A stretch of DNA of 24,447 nt from CAYQLK01 sp964418515 (GTDB lineage: Bacteria > Patescibacteriota > Microgenomatia > CAYQLK01): positions 1 to 24,447 of the forward strand of contig CAYQLK010000013.1 in NCBI GenBank assembly GCA_964418515.1, given 5' to 3'. The translations under genes were made by a program, and so were the position numbers. The stretch's first letter is position 1, and each line of letters opens with the position of its first letter. The notes below the pieces were generated by a model that saw only the letters and a list, made by a program, of their open reading frames with translations, ran no database searches and was not told the DNA's origin. Of this stretch, positions 1-6,410 are shown piece by piece.

Positions 1-242
1 GCTCGCGGTGGAAGGTCGATGAGGCCGATGAGGCAGGCCATTCCGAAGACCGTAAGAAGTATTGCTACTGCTCCGGCTCCGAATACGCCGAATGTCTCAT
101 TGCGACCGAGAGAGAAGAATTCGATCGCTTGATGGGCTGGCCGGTTGTGTGCCGAATGGCTTTGTTCTTGGTGAGTACCCAGGGACATCAGTCCGAAGAT
201 AACTCCAAAAACGAGGAAGAAGATTCCGGTCGGGATTTCCAC
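1..242 (-). CDS. Membrane protein, 3' end cut by window edge
   Basis: Minus-strand reading frame of 80 residues starting at GTG (240-242) and running off the window at base 1. The start is chosen because an AAGGAG Shine-Dalgarno lies at 255-260, 12 bases upstream, and the protein begins directly with a hydrophobic segment. Two membrane segments are visible: about residues 4-20 (FFLVFGVIFGLMSLG) and about 50-74 (GAVAILLTVFGMACLIGLI). They are separated by a short loop rich in His (THQEQSHSAHNRPAH). It lies 31 bases downstream of the 160-residue membrane-protein gene on the same strand and is probably cotranscribed from the promoter at 806-834. The DNA is GC-rich compared with the rest of the window. 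I do not recognise the family; the His-rich loop could bind metal, but that is speculation. Confidence 0.6.
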   Translation of the reverse strand, partial: MEIPTGIFFLVFGVIFGLMSLGTHQEQSHSAHNRPAHQAIEFFSLGRNETFGVFGAGAVAILLTVFGMACLIGLIDLPPR

Positions 243-273
243 GTGAGATTAAGTCTCCTTTTTGCCTGTGAAC

Positions 274-756
274 TTAGGCTTCGTTTGTACGCATTGCCAG
301 TTTGGCGAGCAGGTAAACCCCCGAAAGGATAAGTCCTGCGTAGAGCATGAACGGATCCTTTGCCATGCTACTGATCATTGCGCCGAGTACGATTATTGCG
401 ACGATTCCTAAGATGTCTCCAAGGGAGATTCTCCAGAAAAGTCTGATTGAGTCCATCTCGTAAGCGTTCACTATTACACCAAGCAGAAGCAAGGCGAAGA
501 GTGGGACGGCGAGAATGCAGAGTACGAGGGCGACTTCCTCGATAGCCAGAAAGTCCTTAAAGAAGTACCACGGCATGGCCGAAGCAAAGACTTTGAGGAT
601 AATTTCTGCGATCGAGGGGTAGCGTCTTGGGCACTGTTCGTCGGCTTCGCGGAACAGCTCTTGGATGTTGTTCTTGAAGAGAAAGATCAAGGTAGCTAAG
701 GAGAGGATGACCCCTCCGAGGTTTTGGATTACCCAGAGAAACACGTAGTAGGGCAA
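274..756 (-). CDS. Four-helix integral membrane protein of unknown function
   Basis: 160-residue protein with about four predicted membrane helices: residues 5-27, 75-97, 111-130 and 135-153. A charged loop containing a Cys and paired Arg (EQCPRRYP) follows the first helix. I choose the TTG at 754-756 as start because AGAAGGA (764-770) lies 7 bases upstream. An ATG at 761-763 is in another frame and sits too close to the Shine-Dalgarno. A strong promoter (806-834) lies upstream, giving a leader of about 40 bases. The second membrane-protein gene follows after 31 bases, so the two form an operon. GC content is high (35 of 60 bases at 481-540 by hand count, against 22 of 60 at 1201-1260 in fic). 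I recognise no family; transport or envelope roles are possible but unsupported. Confidence 0.65.
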   Translation of the reverse strand: MPYYVFLWVIQNLGGVILSLATLIFLFKNNIQELFREADEQCPRRYPSIAEIILKVFASAMPWYFFKDFLAIEEVALVLCILAVPLFALLLLGVIVNAYEMDSIRLFWRISLGDILGIVAIIVLGAMISSMAKDPFMLYAGLILSGVYLLAKLAMRTNEA

Positions 757-805
757 CGTTCATTCCTTCTTTTTGCGCGAGTTAAAGTACGAATCTTGCT
801 TGCTT

Positions 806-834
806 ATTATACCACATTTTAAGCCTATAGTCAA
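806..834 (-). promoter_or_regulatory. Sigma-70 type promoter for the membrane-protein operon
   Basis: On the minus strand a -35 box TTGACT (829-834) is followed by exactly 17 bases and a perfect -10 box TATAAT (806-811), preceded by TG one base upstream (extended -10). Transcription would start near 799, leaving about 40 bases of leader with a Shine-Dalgarno before the TTG start at 756. It is the best consensus promoter in the window. Confidence 0.8.
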
Positions 835-889
835 TTGATTTGAAGCTAAATTTTTGAATTTAATTGTAATTTTTATTTTGCGGGAATTG

Positions 890-898
890 TGCGATAAT
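890..898 (+). promoter_or_regulatory. Probable extended -10 promoter of fic
   Basis: TGC followed by GATAAT (893-898) forms an extended -10 element 22 bases before the fic ATG. No convincing -35 is seen at the expected distance. The predicted leader is about 16 bases and has no Shine-Dalgarno. It lies back to back with the minus-strand promoter at 806-834. Confidence 0.45.
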
Positions 899-920
899 AT
901 GGGTATTATTATAGATAATT

Positions 921-1985
921 ATGATTCAATATCAGCCAAAGTTTACGATTAATAACCAGATTCTTACTAATATTGCCAATATTGTGGCGGCTAAGGAGTT
1001 TATCGAAAGCGCCCCACTTATTCCTGCTTGGGAGGCTAAGTTTAGACGTGAGGCTATCGAGCGAACTGTTCACCATGGAACTCATTTGGAGGGTAATAAA
1101 TTGAATATGGAGCAAGCAAAAGAGGTATTAGATGGAAGGCAGATTTTGGCAAAGCAGGATGATATTCAGGACATTATTAACTATCGGGAGGTTCTTGGTT
1201 ATATCGATAGTGTGGCTAAAAAGGAAGGAAAGTTGACGGAGGAAGTATTGCTAAAAATTCATAGTTTAACAGTGGATAAGCTGCTCCCTGATGACCAAAA
1301 AGGGAGGTTTCGTACTCAGCAAGTTTATGTGACAAACAGCCGAACTGGTGAGGTATCTTTTACACCACCAAAACCTGAAAAAGTGGCGGGTGAAATTAGA
1401 TATTTTTTGGATTGGCTTAATTCAAAGGAGTCGGAAAATATTCATCCGACTTTAAAAGCTGGAGTGGTTCATTATAATTTGGCGAGAATTCATCCATTTG
1501 TTGATGGTAATGGAAGAACTTCTAGGGCGTGTGCAACATTAGTTTTGTTCTTGTCTGGCTACGATATTAAAAAGTTTTTTGCATTGGAGGAGTATTACGA
1601 TACGGATGCGGCTAGCTACTATCAGACTTTGCAGGAGACAAGTAATCAGATAGTGGAGGGGGAATCGGATCGTGATTTAACGGGATTTTTGGAGTATTTT
1701 ACCAAAGGTCTGGCTGTGGAGCTAACTCGCGTAAGAGAAAGAGTTCAGCATCTATCGAGCGATTTGAGACTCAAAAAACGTGTGGGGCAGTTGGCTCTGA
1801 CTGAAAGACAGGCAAAGATTGTTGAATATATTCAGTCGTATGGAAAAATTACAAACAGAGAGTGGAGATCTTTGTTGCCTGATTATTCGGACGATACCGT
1901 TTTAAGAGATTTGAAAGATCTGATTAAGAAAAAGATTATTAAGAAAAAAGGTACTACCAAGTCTGCGGCTTATATTATGAAATAA
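921..1985 (+). CDS. Fic/DOC family protein with C-terminal winged helix
   Basis: 354-residue Fic-domain protein. The catalytic loop HPFVDGNGRTSR is complete: H191, the acidic D195, the phosphate-binding GNGR and R202. Fic proteins of this type usually transfer AMP from ATP to a hydroxyl of a target protein; the target here is unknown. Upstream, residues 50-59 (VHHGTHLEGN) resemble the inhibitory helix of class II Fic proteins, with E57 as the probable autoinhibitory glutamate, although the usual first Ser/Thr of that motif is Gly. Residues about 290-354 look like a winged-helix DNA- or protein-binding domain (LTERQAKIVEYIQ followed by a basic wing). No antitoxin gene adjoins it, which fits self-regulation by the built-in helix. 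It ends in a convergent arrangement with the minus-strand gene at 2034-2519. Confidence 0.9.
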   Translation: MIQYQPKFTINNQILTNIANIVAAKEFIESAPLIPAWEAKFRREAIERTVHHGTHLEGNKLNMEQAKEVLDGRQILAKQDDIQDIINYREVLGYIDSVAKKEGKLTEEVLLKIHSLTVDKLLPDDQKGRFRTQQVYVTNSRTGEVSFTPPKPEKVAGEIRYFLDWLNSKESENIHPTLKAGVVHYNLARIHPFVDGNGRTSRACATLVLFLSGYDIKKFFALEEYYDTDAASYYQTLQETSNQIVEGESDRDLTGFLEYFTKGLAVELTRVRERVQHLSSDLRLKKRVGQLALTERQAKIVEYIQSYGKITNREWRSLLPDYSDDTVLRDLKDLIKKKIIKKKGTTKSAAYIMK

Positions 1986-2012
1986 AAAATACCCTCCTTT
2001 TTAGGGGAGGGC
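1980..2012 (-). terminator. Terminator of the minus-strand 161-residue gene
   Basis: Read on the minus strand, CCCTCC (2007-2012) and GGAGGG (1993-1998) form a 6-bp GC-rich stem with an 8-base loop. A T-rich tail (TATTTTTTATTT, about 1981-1992) follows it. The tail overlaps the fic stop codon. On the plus strand the stem is not followed by a T run, so it should act mainly for the minus-strand gene. Confidence 0.65.
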
Positions 2013-2033
2013 GTGAAAATAGTTGATGGTTGC

Positions 2034-2519
2034 CTAGCTTGGCTGGACAAGGTGTTCGATGAGGGCGGTGAATTTGCGAGTTTGACACTGCACAAGGTTT
2101 GCGCCTAGGTGTCGGGCCAGAGCGTTTGTGATTGCCGTGTCAAATCTTTGAGCGAGTTCGATTTTGGTGATATCACTAGTTGTAGTGATAGCTACCATCC
2201 AGTGATCATCTGTCTCACCGCGTTTGGTAAGTTCGACTCTCAGTTCAACTTGATTAGGGTCAATTTCTTGGTAATCAAGCGGAGCTGGTTCGGATAGTTT
2301 GGCGGTGGTTTTGACGCTGGCCACGGAGCCGATTGTTCTCAGACCTTCTGCGATAGCAGGAAGAACTGTTTTGGTGAGAAGGTTGAAATGGGAGCTGTGT
2401 GGGTCAGAGATTCGGTGTGCTTGACTTGTGCTTACTGAGGCGTCTGTGATGTTGCCGCAGAAGGCAAAATAGTTGTGGGGATCGGTTTCGAATCTGACGT
2501 TGACGCTTATCCGGAGCAT
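2034..2519 (-). CDS. Hypothetical 161-residue protein
   Basis: Predicted soluble protein with no signal peptide or membrane segment and no family I can name. It has an N-terminal beta-rich stretch (MLRISVNVRFET), a mixed middle and a C-terminal helix-like region with a Cys (LGANLVQCQTRKF). The overall pattern suggests an alpha/beta fold. GC content is uneven and locally high (34 of 60 at 2101-2160), unlike the AT-rich genes on either side. The ATG at 2519 is the natural start of the frame, but the Shine-Dalgarno-like AAGGCGG upstream lies within a small hairpin (2524-2540), so a later start is possible. A possible promoter lies at 2577-2605 and a terminator follows the gene. Confidence 0.55.
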   Translation of the reverse strand: MLRISVNVRFETDPHNYFAFCGNITDASVSTSQAHRISDPHSSHFNLLTKTVLPAIAEGLRTIGSVASVKTTAKLSEPAPLDYQEIDPNQVELRVELTKRGETDDHWMVAITTTSDITKIELAQRFDTAITNALARHLGANLVQCQTRKFTALIEHLVQPS

Positions 2520-2523
2520 GTGG

Positions 2524-2540
2524 AAAAAGGCCGCCTTTTT
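2524..2540 (-). promoter_or_regulatory. Small perfect hairpin just before the ATG at 2519
   Basis: AAAAAGG (2524-2530) and CCTTTTT (2534-2540) are perfect inverted repeats around a 3-base loop. On the minus strand the arm and loop contain the Shine-Dalgarno-like AAGGCGG, and the other arm ends in five T residues four bases before the ATG. It could be a weak terminator for anything transcribed from further upstream, or a structure masking the ribosome site. Confidence 0.4.
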
Positions 2541-2555
2541 GATTAATGTGCTGAT

Positions 2556-2750
2556 TCAGGGGTTTTGCGGATTGTGATTGTAGATATTTTGAAGTTCAAA
2601 TGCAAACGAAGCTAGTAAAAAGGTAAAATAGTGAATAATATTTTGAACCTTATATGTGCTCGCTTTATTTATAAAAAATTCTGCCTCCGACAAATTTTTC
2701 TCAATTAAAGCTACGCCATATTTTTCAAATTCTGATTTATAAATTGGAGA
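2556..2750 (-). pseudogene. Possible small gene or 5'-truncated gene remnant
   Basis: On the minus strand a frame stays open for 64 codons, from an upstream stop at 2751-2753 to TGA at 2556-2558. It contains protein-like text (residues such as EFEKYGVALIEKNLSEAEFF and then a hydrophobic IIHYFTFLLASFAFEL). No ATG or GTG occurs early in it. The first usable start is TTG at 2691-2693, giving 45 residues, so the front half looks coding but has no start. This fits either a remnant cut off by the ligase promoter region or a chance frame in AT-rich DNA. The hairpin at 2524-2540 would be a plausible terminator after its stop. Confidence 0.3.
2577..2605 (-). promoter_or_regulatory. Possible promoter for the 161-residue gene
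   Basis: Minus strand: TTGCAT (2600-2605), a 17-base spacer, then TACAAT (2577-2582, five of six matches to TATAAT). Transcription would begin near 2570 and give a leader of about 50 bases that includes the hairpin at 2524-2540. The -35 match is only three of six. Confidence 0.35.
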
Positions 2751-2756
2751 TTAAGG

Positions 2757-2762
2757 TAGAAT
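2757..2762 (+). promoter_or_regulatory. -10 box for a leaderless ligase transcript
   Basis: TAGAAT lies 7 bases before the ligase ATG (2770). Transcription from it would begin at or next to the start codon, and no Shine-Dalgarno is present. Confidence 0.5.
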
Positions 2763-2769
2763 TCAAAAA

Positions 2770-4554
2770 ATGAAGTTTAGTGAATTGGCGGTAAGTTTTA
2801 ATGAAATAGATACGACTGCTTCTCGAAACGAGATGACGTCAATGTTAGCGAACTTGTTCAAAAAGGCAACTCCAGAAGAACTGGAGAAAATTACGTATTT
2901 ATCGCTCGGTAGACTTGCGCCTTTGTATGAGCCGGTTGAGTTTGGAATGGCAGATAAGTCAGTGGTTATGGCTTTGTCGCGTGCTTTTGATATTAACCAA
3001 ACAGAACTTACAAAAGACTTGAAAAGTTTGGGGGACGTGGGAGAGCTGGCGAGAAAGGTTGCAAAAAATGACAATTTTAATGAGAGTGTGATGGAGGTTT
3101 TTGAGAAGCTGTATCAACTTGCTATGGAGCATGGAGCCGGGTCGGTTGAGCGTAAAAGTATTATTTTGGCGGATTTACTAAGAGACGCAGATGAAGTATC
3201 GGCAAAATATTTGGCAAAAATTCCAACAGGCAAGTTGCGACTTGGGTTTTCGGACATGACAATACTTGATGCGTTATCCGTTATGGAAGTGGGGGACAAA
3301 TCTATAAAAAAGACTTTGGAAAATTTTTATAATTTGGGTCCAGATTTGGGGAGAATTTCAAAAATATTTAAACAAAAAGGGCTGAAAGGATTGTCTGGAA
3401 ATTTAATCAAAGTGGGAACTCCGGTTTTGATGGCAAGATGTGAAAGATTAAACGACGCAAAAGAAATTTTGGAAAAATCTGGAGGAAAAGTAGCTTTGGA
3501 GCCTAAATATGATGGTTTTAGGTTGCAGGTACATTTGGATAGAAAAGGCGGGCTTAAAACTAGAGATAAGGATGGGGAAATAATAAGTGCCAAGGTAAAG
3601 CTTTTTACGCGTAATTTAGAAGATGTGACTTATATGTACCCCGATATTGTCGAGGGAACATTAAAGGAGGTTAAGGCGGATAGGGCGATATTTGAAGGCG
3701 AGGCTTTGGCGTATGAAGAATCAACAGGAGAGTTTCGGCCATTTCAAGAAACCGTGCAGAGAAAACGTAAACATGGAATCGAAGCAAAAGTATTAGAGAT
3801 ACCGCTTAGGCTTTTTGTGTTTGAGTTTTTGTATTCAGATGGAGTGAGTTTGATTGATGAGCCTTACGAGAAAAGGCGAGAGACTATGAGAAAAAGTTTT
3901 AATCAGGGCGAAGTTGTGGTTTTGTCAGAAGAGGTTGTAGCAACAACAGAAAAAGAAATTGAAGATTATTTTGTTCGAGAAATAGAACGTGGTTTGGAGG
4001 GGATTGTTGCTAAAAAACTAGACGGAGGTTATCAGGCAGGGGCTAGAGGTTGGAATTGGATTAAATATAAGAGAGGATTTTCGGGCAAAAATTTAACCGA
4101 TACAATTGACTGTGTCGTACTTGGATATGATTACGGTAGTGGGAAAAGAGCAAAGTTTGGAATTGGCGATTTTTTGATTGGTGTTTATGACGAAGAAAAT
4201 GACTGTTTTACGACAATTGCAAAAGTAGGGACTGGTTTGACTGATGAGGAATGGGTGAATATTCGGGAGTCTTTAGACGAAATAAAAACAGATGGAATAC
4301 CCAAGAATGTTGTGGTTAAAAAATTAGCAGAAGTTGACGTCTGGGCTGATCCTCAAATTGTAGTTGTGATTAGGGCTGATGAAATAACTAACTCGCCAAT
4401 GCATACTACGGCAGAAAAAGATGGGCTGGGATTAGCACTAAGGTTTCCTAGGCTAATTGAGTTTGGTAGAAAAGATAAAAAACCAACTGACGCAACCTCT
4501 GTAAAGGAGATTATTTCGATGTACAATGGACAGAAGAAACAAAAGTCTACATGA
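2770..4554 (+). CDS. lig: ATP-dependent DNA ligase (archaeal/eukaryotic type)
   Basis: 594 residues, the usual length for archaeal-type ATP-dependent DNA ligases. It seals nicks in duplex DNA via an enzyme-AMP intermediate. Motif I KYDGFR places the adenylated lysine at K246. The downstream nucleotidyltransferase motifs are present: FEGEALAY (motif III), EGIVAKKLDGGY (IV) and WIKYKR (V). The C-terminal OB-fold region ends with LRFPRLIEF. Residues 1-about 215 form the helical DNA-binding domain. The ATG at 2770 follows a -10-like TAGAAT by 7 bases. The TGA overlaps the ATG of the next gene (ATGA). Most bacteria replicate with NAD-dependent LigA; this enzyme may act beside it in repair, but the window cannot show whether LigA exists elsewhere. 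Confidence 0.95.
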   Translation: MKFSELAVSFNEIDTTASRNEMTSMLANLFKKATPEELEKITYLSLGRLAPLYEPVEFGMADKSVVMALSRAFDINQTELTKDLKSLGDVGELARKVAKNDNFNESVMEVFEKLYQLAMEHGAGSVERKSIILADLLRDADEVSAKYLAKIPTGKLRLGFSDMTILDALSVMEVGDKSIKKTLENFYNLGPDLGRISKIFKQKGLKGLSGNLIKVGTPVLMARCERLNDAKEILEKSGGKVALEPKYDGFRLQVHLDRKGGLKTRDKDGEIISAKVKLFTRNLEDVTYMYPDIVEGTLKEVKADRAIFEGEALAYEESTGEFRPFQETVQRKRKHGIEAKVLEIPLRLFVFEFLYSDGVSLIDEPYEKRRETMRKSFNQGEVVVLSEEVVATTEKEIEDYFVREIERGLEGIVAKKLDGGYQAGARGWNWIKYKRGFSGKNLTDTIDCVVLGYDYGSGKRAKFGIGDFLIGVYDEENDCFTTIAKVGTGLTDEEWVNIRESLDEIKTDGIPKNVVVKKLAEVDVWADPQIVVVIRADEITNSPMHTTAEKDGLGLALRFPRLIEFGRKDKKPTDATSVKEIISMYNGQKKQKST

Positions 4555-4934
4555 GTGAAATGTCAGGTGCTCCTCTTCAATCAGAAATGATAGAGGGTAA
4601 GTCTCAAGGTCAGGGGGATAGTCAGTTGCTTGCGGCTTTGGGTTGTTTTTATTTGTTATCCATTTTGGTTGTACTAATAAAACCTAAGGATCAGTTTGTT
4701 TTGTGGTATGCCAAGCATGGTGTTTTATATAGTGGTTTAGCTATTTTTTTCTGGATAACAACTTTTTTCGGAATACTTTCGATATTTGGACTAATTGGCG
4801 AGCTGGTGGTACTTGCTTTAGCTGTCACTAGTTCAGCAAAAGCGATGACAGGGGAAAAATATTTTATTCCACATGTGTCACCAATTGCAGTCAAAATTGA
4901 GCTTAAATGGCTAACTGATATATTGCAAAAGTAA
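4551..4934 (+). CDS. Tic20/DUF4870-like small membrane protein
   Basis: 127 residues with a polar N-terminus of about 23 residues. Three or four hydrophobic segments follow: roughly 26-43, 56-75 and 78-96. The layout LxxLGCFYLLSILVVLIKPKDQF, then a Tyr-Ala-Lys-His after the first helix, matches the paralogous gene at 5010-5357 and the general DUF4870/Tic20-like pattern. The molecular function of this family is not established. It starts at ATG 4551 inside the ligase stop (ATGA overlap), so its translation is probably coupled to the ligase. The assignment to the family is by motif layout only. Confidence 0.7.
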   Translation: MSEMSGAPLQSEMIEGKSQGQGDSQLLAALGCFYLLSILVVLIKPKDQFVLWYAKHGVLYSGLAIFFWITTFFGILSIFGLIGELVVLALAVTSSAKAMTGEKYFIPHVSPIAVKIELKWLTDILQK

Positions 4935-4989
4935 CAGGGTTAGAGTAAAAAGAACAGGTAATTTTTATAACGCTATCGAGAATTTTTGG

Positions 4990-4998
4990 AAGGAGGTG
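4990..4998 (+). promoter_or_regulatory. Full-length Shine-Dalgarno
   Basis: AAGGAGGTG, a nine-base match to the expected anti-Shine-Dalgarno, lies 11 bases before the ATG at 5010. It is the strongest ribosome binding site in the window, where many starts have none. Confidence 0.75.
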
Positions 4999-5009
4999 TT
5001 TGAGGGAAA

Positions 5010-5357
5010 ATGGCAAAAACTAATGTAAATAATCCAATGTTAATTGTTGCTTACTTGTGGTTTGTTGGGGCAATTATTGTTTTGGTTCAGAACCCATCGG
5101 ACAAATTTTTGAAATTTCATGCATGGCAATCAATATACCTATCAGGTGTTTGGATTGCTATTTGGATCGTACTGAATATTGTTATGGGGGCAATGTACAA
5201 TCCATACAATGGATTGGGCCTACTTGGACTTTTAACTCCGCTATTATCATTAACCTTTTTGGTTGCTTGGATAATGTGTGTAGTAAAAGCTTATCAGGGA
5301 GAAACATATAAGCTTCCGATAATTGGTGATATGGCAGAGAAACAAGCTGCTAAGTAA
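5010..5357 (+). CDS. Tic20/DUF4870-like small membrane protein (paralog)
   Basis: 115 residues with membrane segments at about 8-25, 42-62 and 68-92. Typical family signatures are present: FLKFHAWQS after the first helix, and the conserved tail VVKAYQGETYKLPIIGDMAEK. It is a paralog of the preceding gene, sharing helix spacing and the aromatic-Ala-(Lys/Trp)-(His/Gln) signature, but closer to the family consensus. It starts at ATG 5010 behind a very strong Shine-Dalgarno, so it is translated independently of the gene before it. The gap of 75 bases shows no terminator. The biochemical role of this family is unknown. Confidence 0.8.
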   Translation: MAKTNVNNPMLIVAYLWFVGAIIVLVQNPSDKFLKFHAWQSIYLSGVWIAIWIVLNIVMGAMYNPYNGLGLLGLLTPLLSLTFLVAWIMCVVKAYQGETYKLPIIGDMAEKQAAK

Positions 5358-5359
5358 AA

Positions 5360-5390
5360 AGTTTAGTGGAGAATAAGTCTTAGCTAAACT
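5360..5390 (+). other. Hairpin after the Tic20-like gene
   Basis: AGTTTAG (5360-5366) and CTAAACT (5384-5390) are perfect 7-base inverted repeats with a 17-base loop, three bases after the stop codon. No T run follows, so it is not a classical terminator. It could protect or trim the 3' end of the message. Confidence 0.4.
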
Positions 5391-5410
5391 AACGAATTAA
5401 CAACTAAATA

Positions 5411-5488
5411 GAGGCTGCACTGTGCGCTTACTTGTGAGGTGTTTTAGGAAATCTACGCAAAAATTACGGCAGAGCGGCCTCTTTTTTA
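5411..5488 (+). ncRNA. Candidate structured RNA or long-loop terminator
   Basis: GAGGCTGC (5411-5418) pairs over 8 bp, with one T-G wobble, with GCGGCCTC (5474-5481). A run of six T (5482-5488 region) follows at once. The 55 bases between can form a further 4-bp stem (5423-5426 with 5456-5459). A closing stem plus T run is the form of a short RNA ending in its own terminator, or of a terminator with an unusually long loop. I match it to no known RNA family, and no clear promoter is seen in front of it. Confidence 0.35.
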
Positions 5489-5501
5489 ATGCAGTTTTGT
5501 A

Positions 5502-5507
5502 TAAAAT
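5502..5507 (+). promoter_or_regulatory. -10 box of pth
   Basis: TAAAAT, within TATAAAAT (5500-5507), lies 6 bases before the pth ATG at 5514, again predicting a leaderless message. Confidence 0.45.
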
Positions 5508-5513
5508 AAGTGG

Positions 5514-6047
5514 ATGAGCAAAAAAATTATTATTGGTTTGGGTAACCCAGGGGCGGAATACGAAGAAACAAGACATAATATTGGTAAGGATATTGTTCGT
5601 GAGGTTGTAAGCGGGTACGATTTGAAGTGGACTGATTTGGGTTACGGACAAATGGCGGTTTTGGATAGTGAGGTTACTTTTTTTATCCCCAAGACATTTA
5701 TGAATAATTCTGGCGGGGCTGTTTATCAGATGTTGAAGCACGGTGATTTTTCAGCAATACAAACATTAATTGTCAGAGATGACTTGGATATGGAATTGGG
5801 TAAAGTTAAAGGAGTGGTTTTTAGGACGGGTGCTGGAGGCCATAACGGGGTGGTTTCGATAATTGAAGAGTTGGGGACCAATGATTTTGGTCAGTTAAAA
5901 ATTGGGATTGGCCGGCCGGAAAATAAAGACCAAATTGATGAATTCGTGATTGGTAAGTTTACAAATAGTGAAAATGAAGTTATTGATAAGTCCCGCGGTG
6001 AGGTTGTACTGAGAATAAAAGATTGGATTAACAAGAGTGAAGAGTAG
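5514..6047 (+). CDS. pth: Peptidyl-tRNA hydrolase
   Basis: 177 residues, close to the usual 180-190. It hydrolyses peptidyl-tRNA released by stalled ribosomes, recycling tRNA in the cytoplasm. Family motifs are all present: IIGLGNPGAEYEETRHNIG with N11 and catalytic H21, PKTFMNNSG, RDDLDMELG with the catalytic-dyad Asp, and GGHNGV. The C-terminus is slightly short. ATG 5514 is the only start that preserves the N-terminal motif, and it follows a -10-like box by 6 bases. The stop region overlaps the acylphosphatase start by 11 bases, so the two are cotranscribed and probably translationally coupled. Confidence 0.95.
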   Translation: MSKKIIIGLGNPGAEYEETRHNIGKDIVREVVSGYDLKWTDLGYGQMAVLDSEVTFFIPKTFMNNSGGAVYQMLKHGDFSAIQTLIVRDDLDMELGKVKGVVFRTGAGGHNGVVSIIEELGTNDFGQLKIGIGRPENKDQIDEFVIGKFTNSENEVIDKSRGEVVLRIKDWINKSEE

Positions 6048-6342
6048 TGGTATTGATAAGCTTACAATTACTGTTTCTGGCAGAGTTACAATGGTTGGGT
6101 ATCGGGCATTTGTGGCTAAAAGGGCGCAAAAATTAGGTCTTACAGGGTGGATAAGAAACTCAAAAGAGAAACTTTTTTTTCTAAATGGCGAAGTGAACGC
6201 ATATTTTGAGGGTTCAAAAAATGACCTTGAGCAGATTTTAATTGACTGTAAGCGGGGTCCAATCGGATCAGGTGTCGGGCAAATTAAAATAAAGTGGGGG
6301 AAGGGTAAAAAGGTCTTTGGAAGTTTTGAGATCTTAAGATAA
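6037..6342 (+). CDS. acyP: Acylphosphatase
   Basis: 101 residues, the typical size. The enzyme hydrolyses carboxyl-phosphate bonds of acyl phosphates. The signature SGRVxxVGYR is present (residues 14-23), with catalytic R23, and the catalytic N41 sits in GWIRN. The Gln-Gly usual before VGYR is replaced by Thr-Met, a mild variation. It starts at GTG 6037, inside the end of pth (11-base overlap), which fits coupled translation. The C-terminal part (KKVFGSFEILR) matches the usual last strand, and the protein looks intact. Confidence 0.88.
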   Translation: MKSSGIDKLTITVSGRVTMVGYRAFVAKRAQKLGLTGWIRNSKEKLFFLNGEVNAYFEGSKNDLEQILIDCKRGPIGSGVGQIKIKWGKGKKVFGSFEILR

Positions 6343-6375
6343 TATTAGATTTAGGTAAAAAATTAATAATTTTGG

Positions 6376-6392
6376 TAGAATTGGCCGATAAT
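6376..6392 (+). promoter_or_regulatory. Possible -10 boxes upstream of uppS
   Basis: TAGAAT (6376-6381) and GATAAT (6387-6392) lie 29 and 18 bases before the uppS ATG. No clear -35 is visible. Either would give a short leader without a strong Shine-Dalgarno. Confidence 0.3.
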
Positions 6393-6410
6393 TTTTTGTA
6401 GAGACTGTTT

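Noticed and set aside
557..763. Minus-strand frame beginning with the ATG at 763
   Set aside because: It overlaps the four-helix membrane protein in another frame, its ATG is too close to the Shine-Dalgarno, and its composition is not protein-like.
921..1985. A fic/antitoxin (doc/phd type) toxin-antitoxin operon
   Set aside because: No small antitoxin gene lies on either side on the same strand. The nearest genes are a divergent membrane operon and a convergent 161-residue gene.
5400..5516. Small plus-strand frame of about 37 codons running into pth with an ATGA overlap
   Set aside because: It has no convincing start, its sequence is biased to Arg and Lys, and the same bases are better explained by the hairpin with its T run and the pth -10 box.
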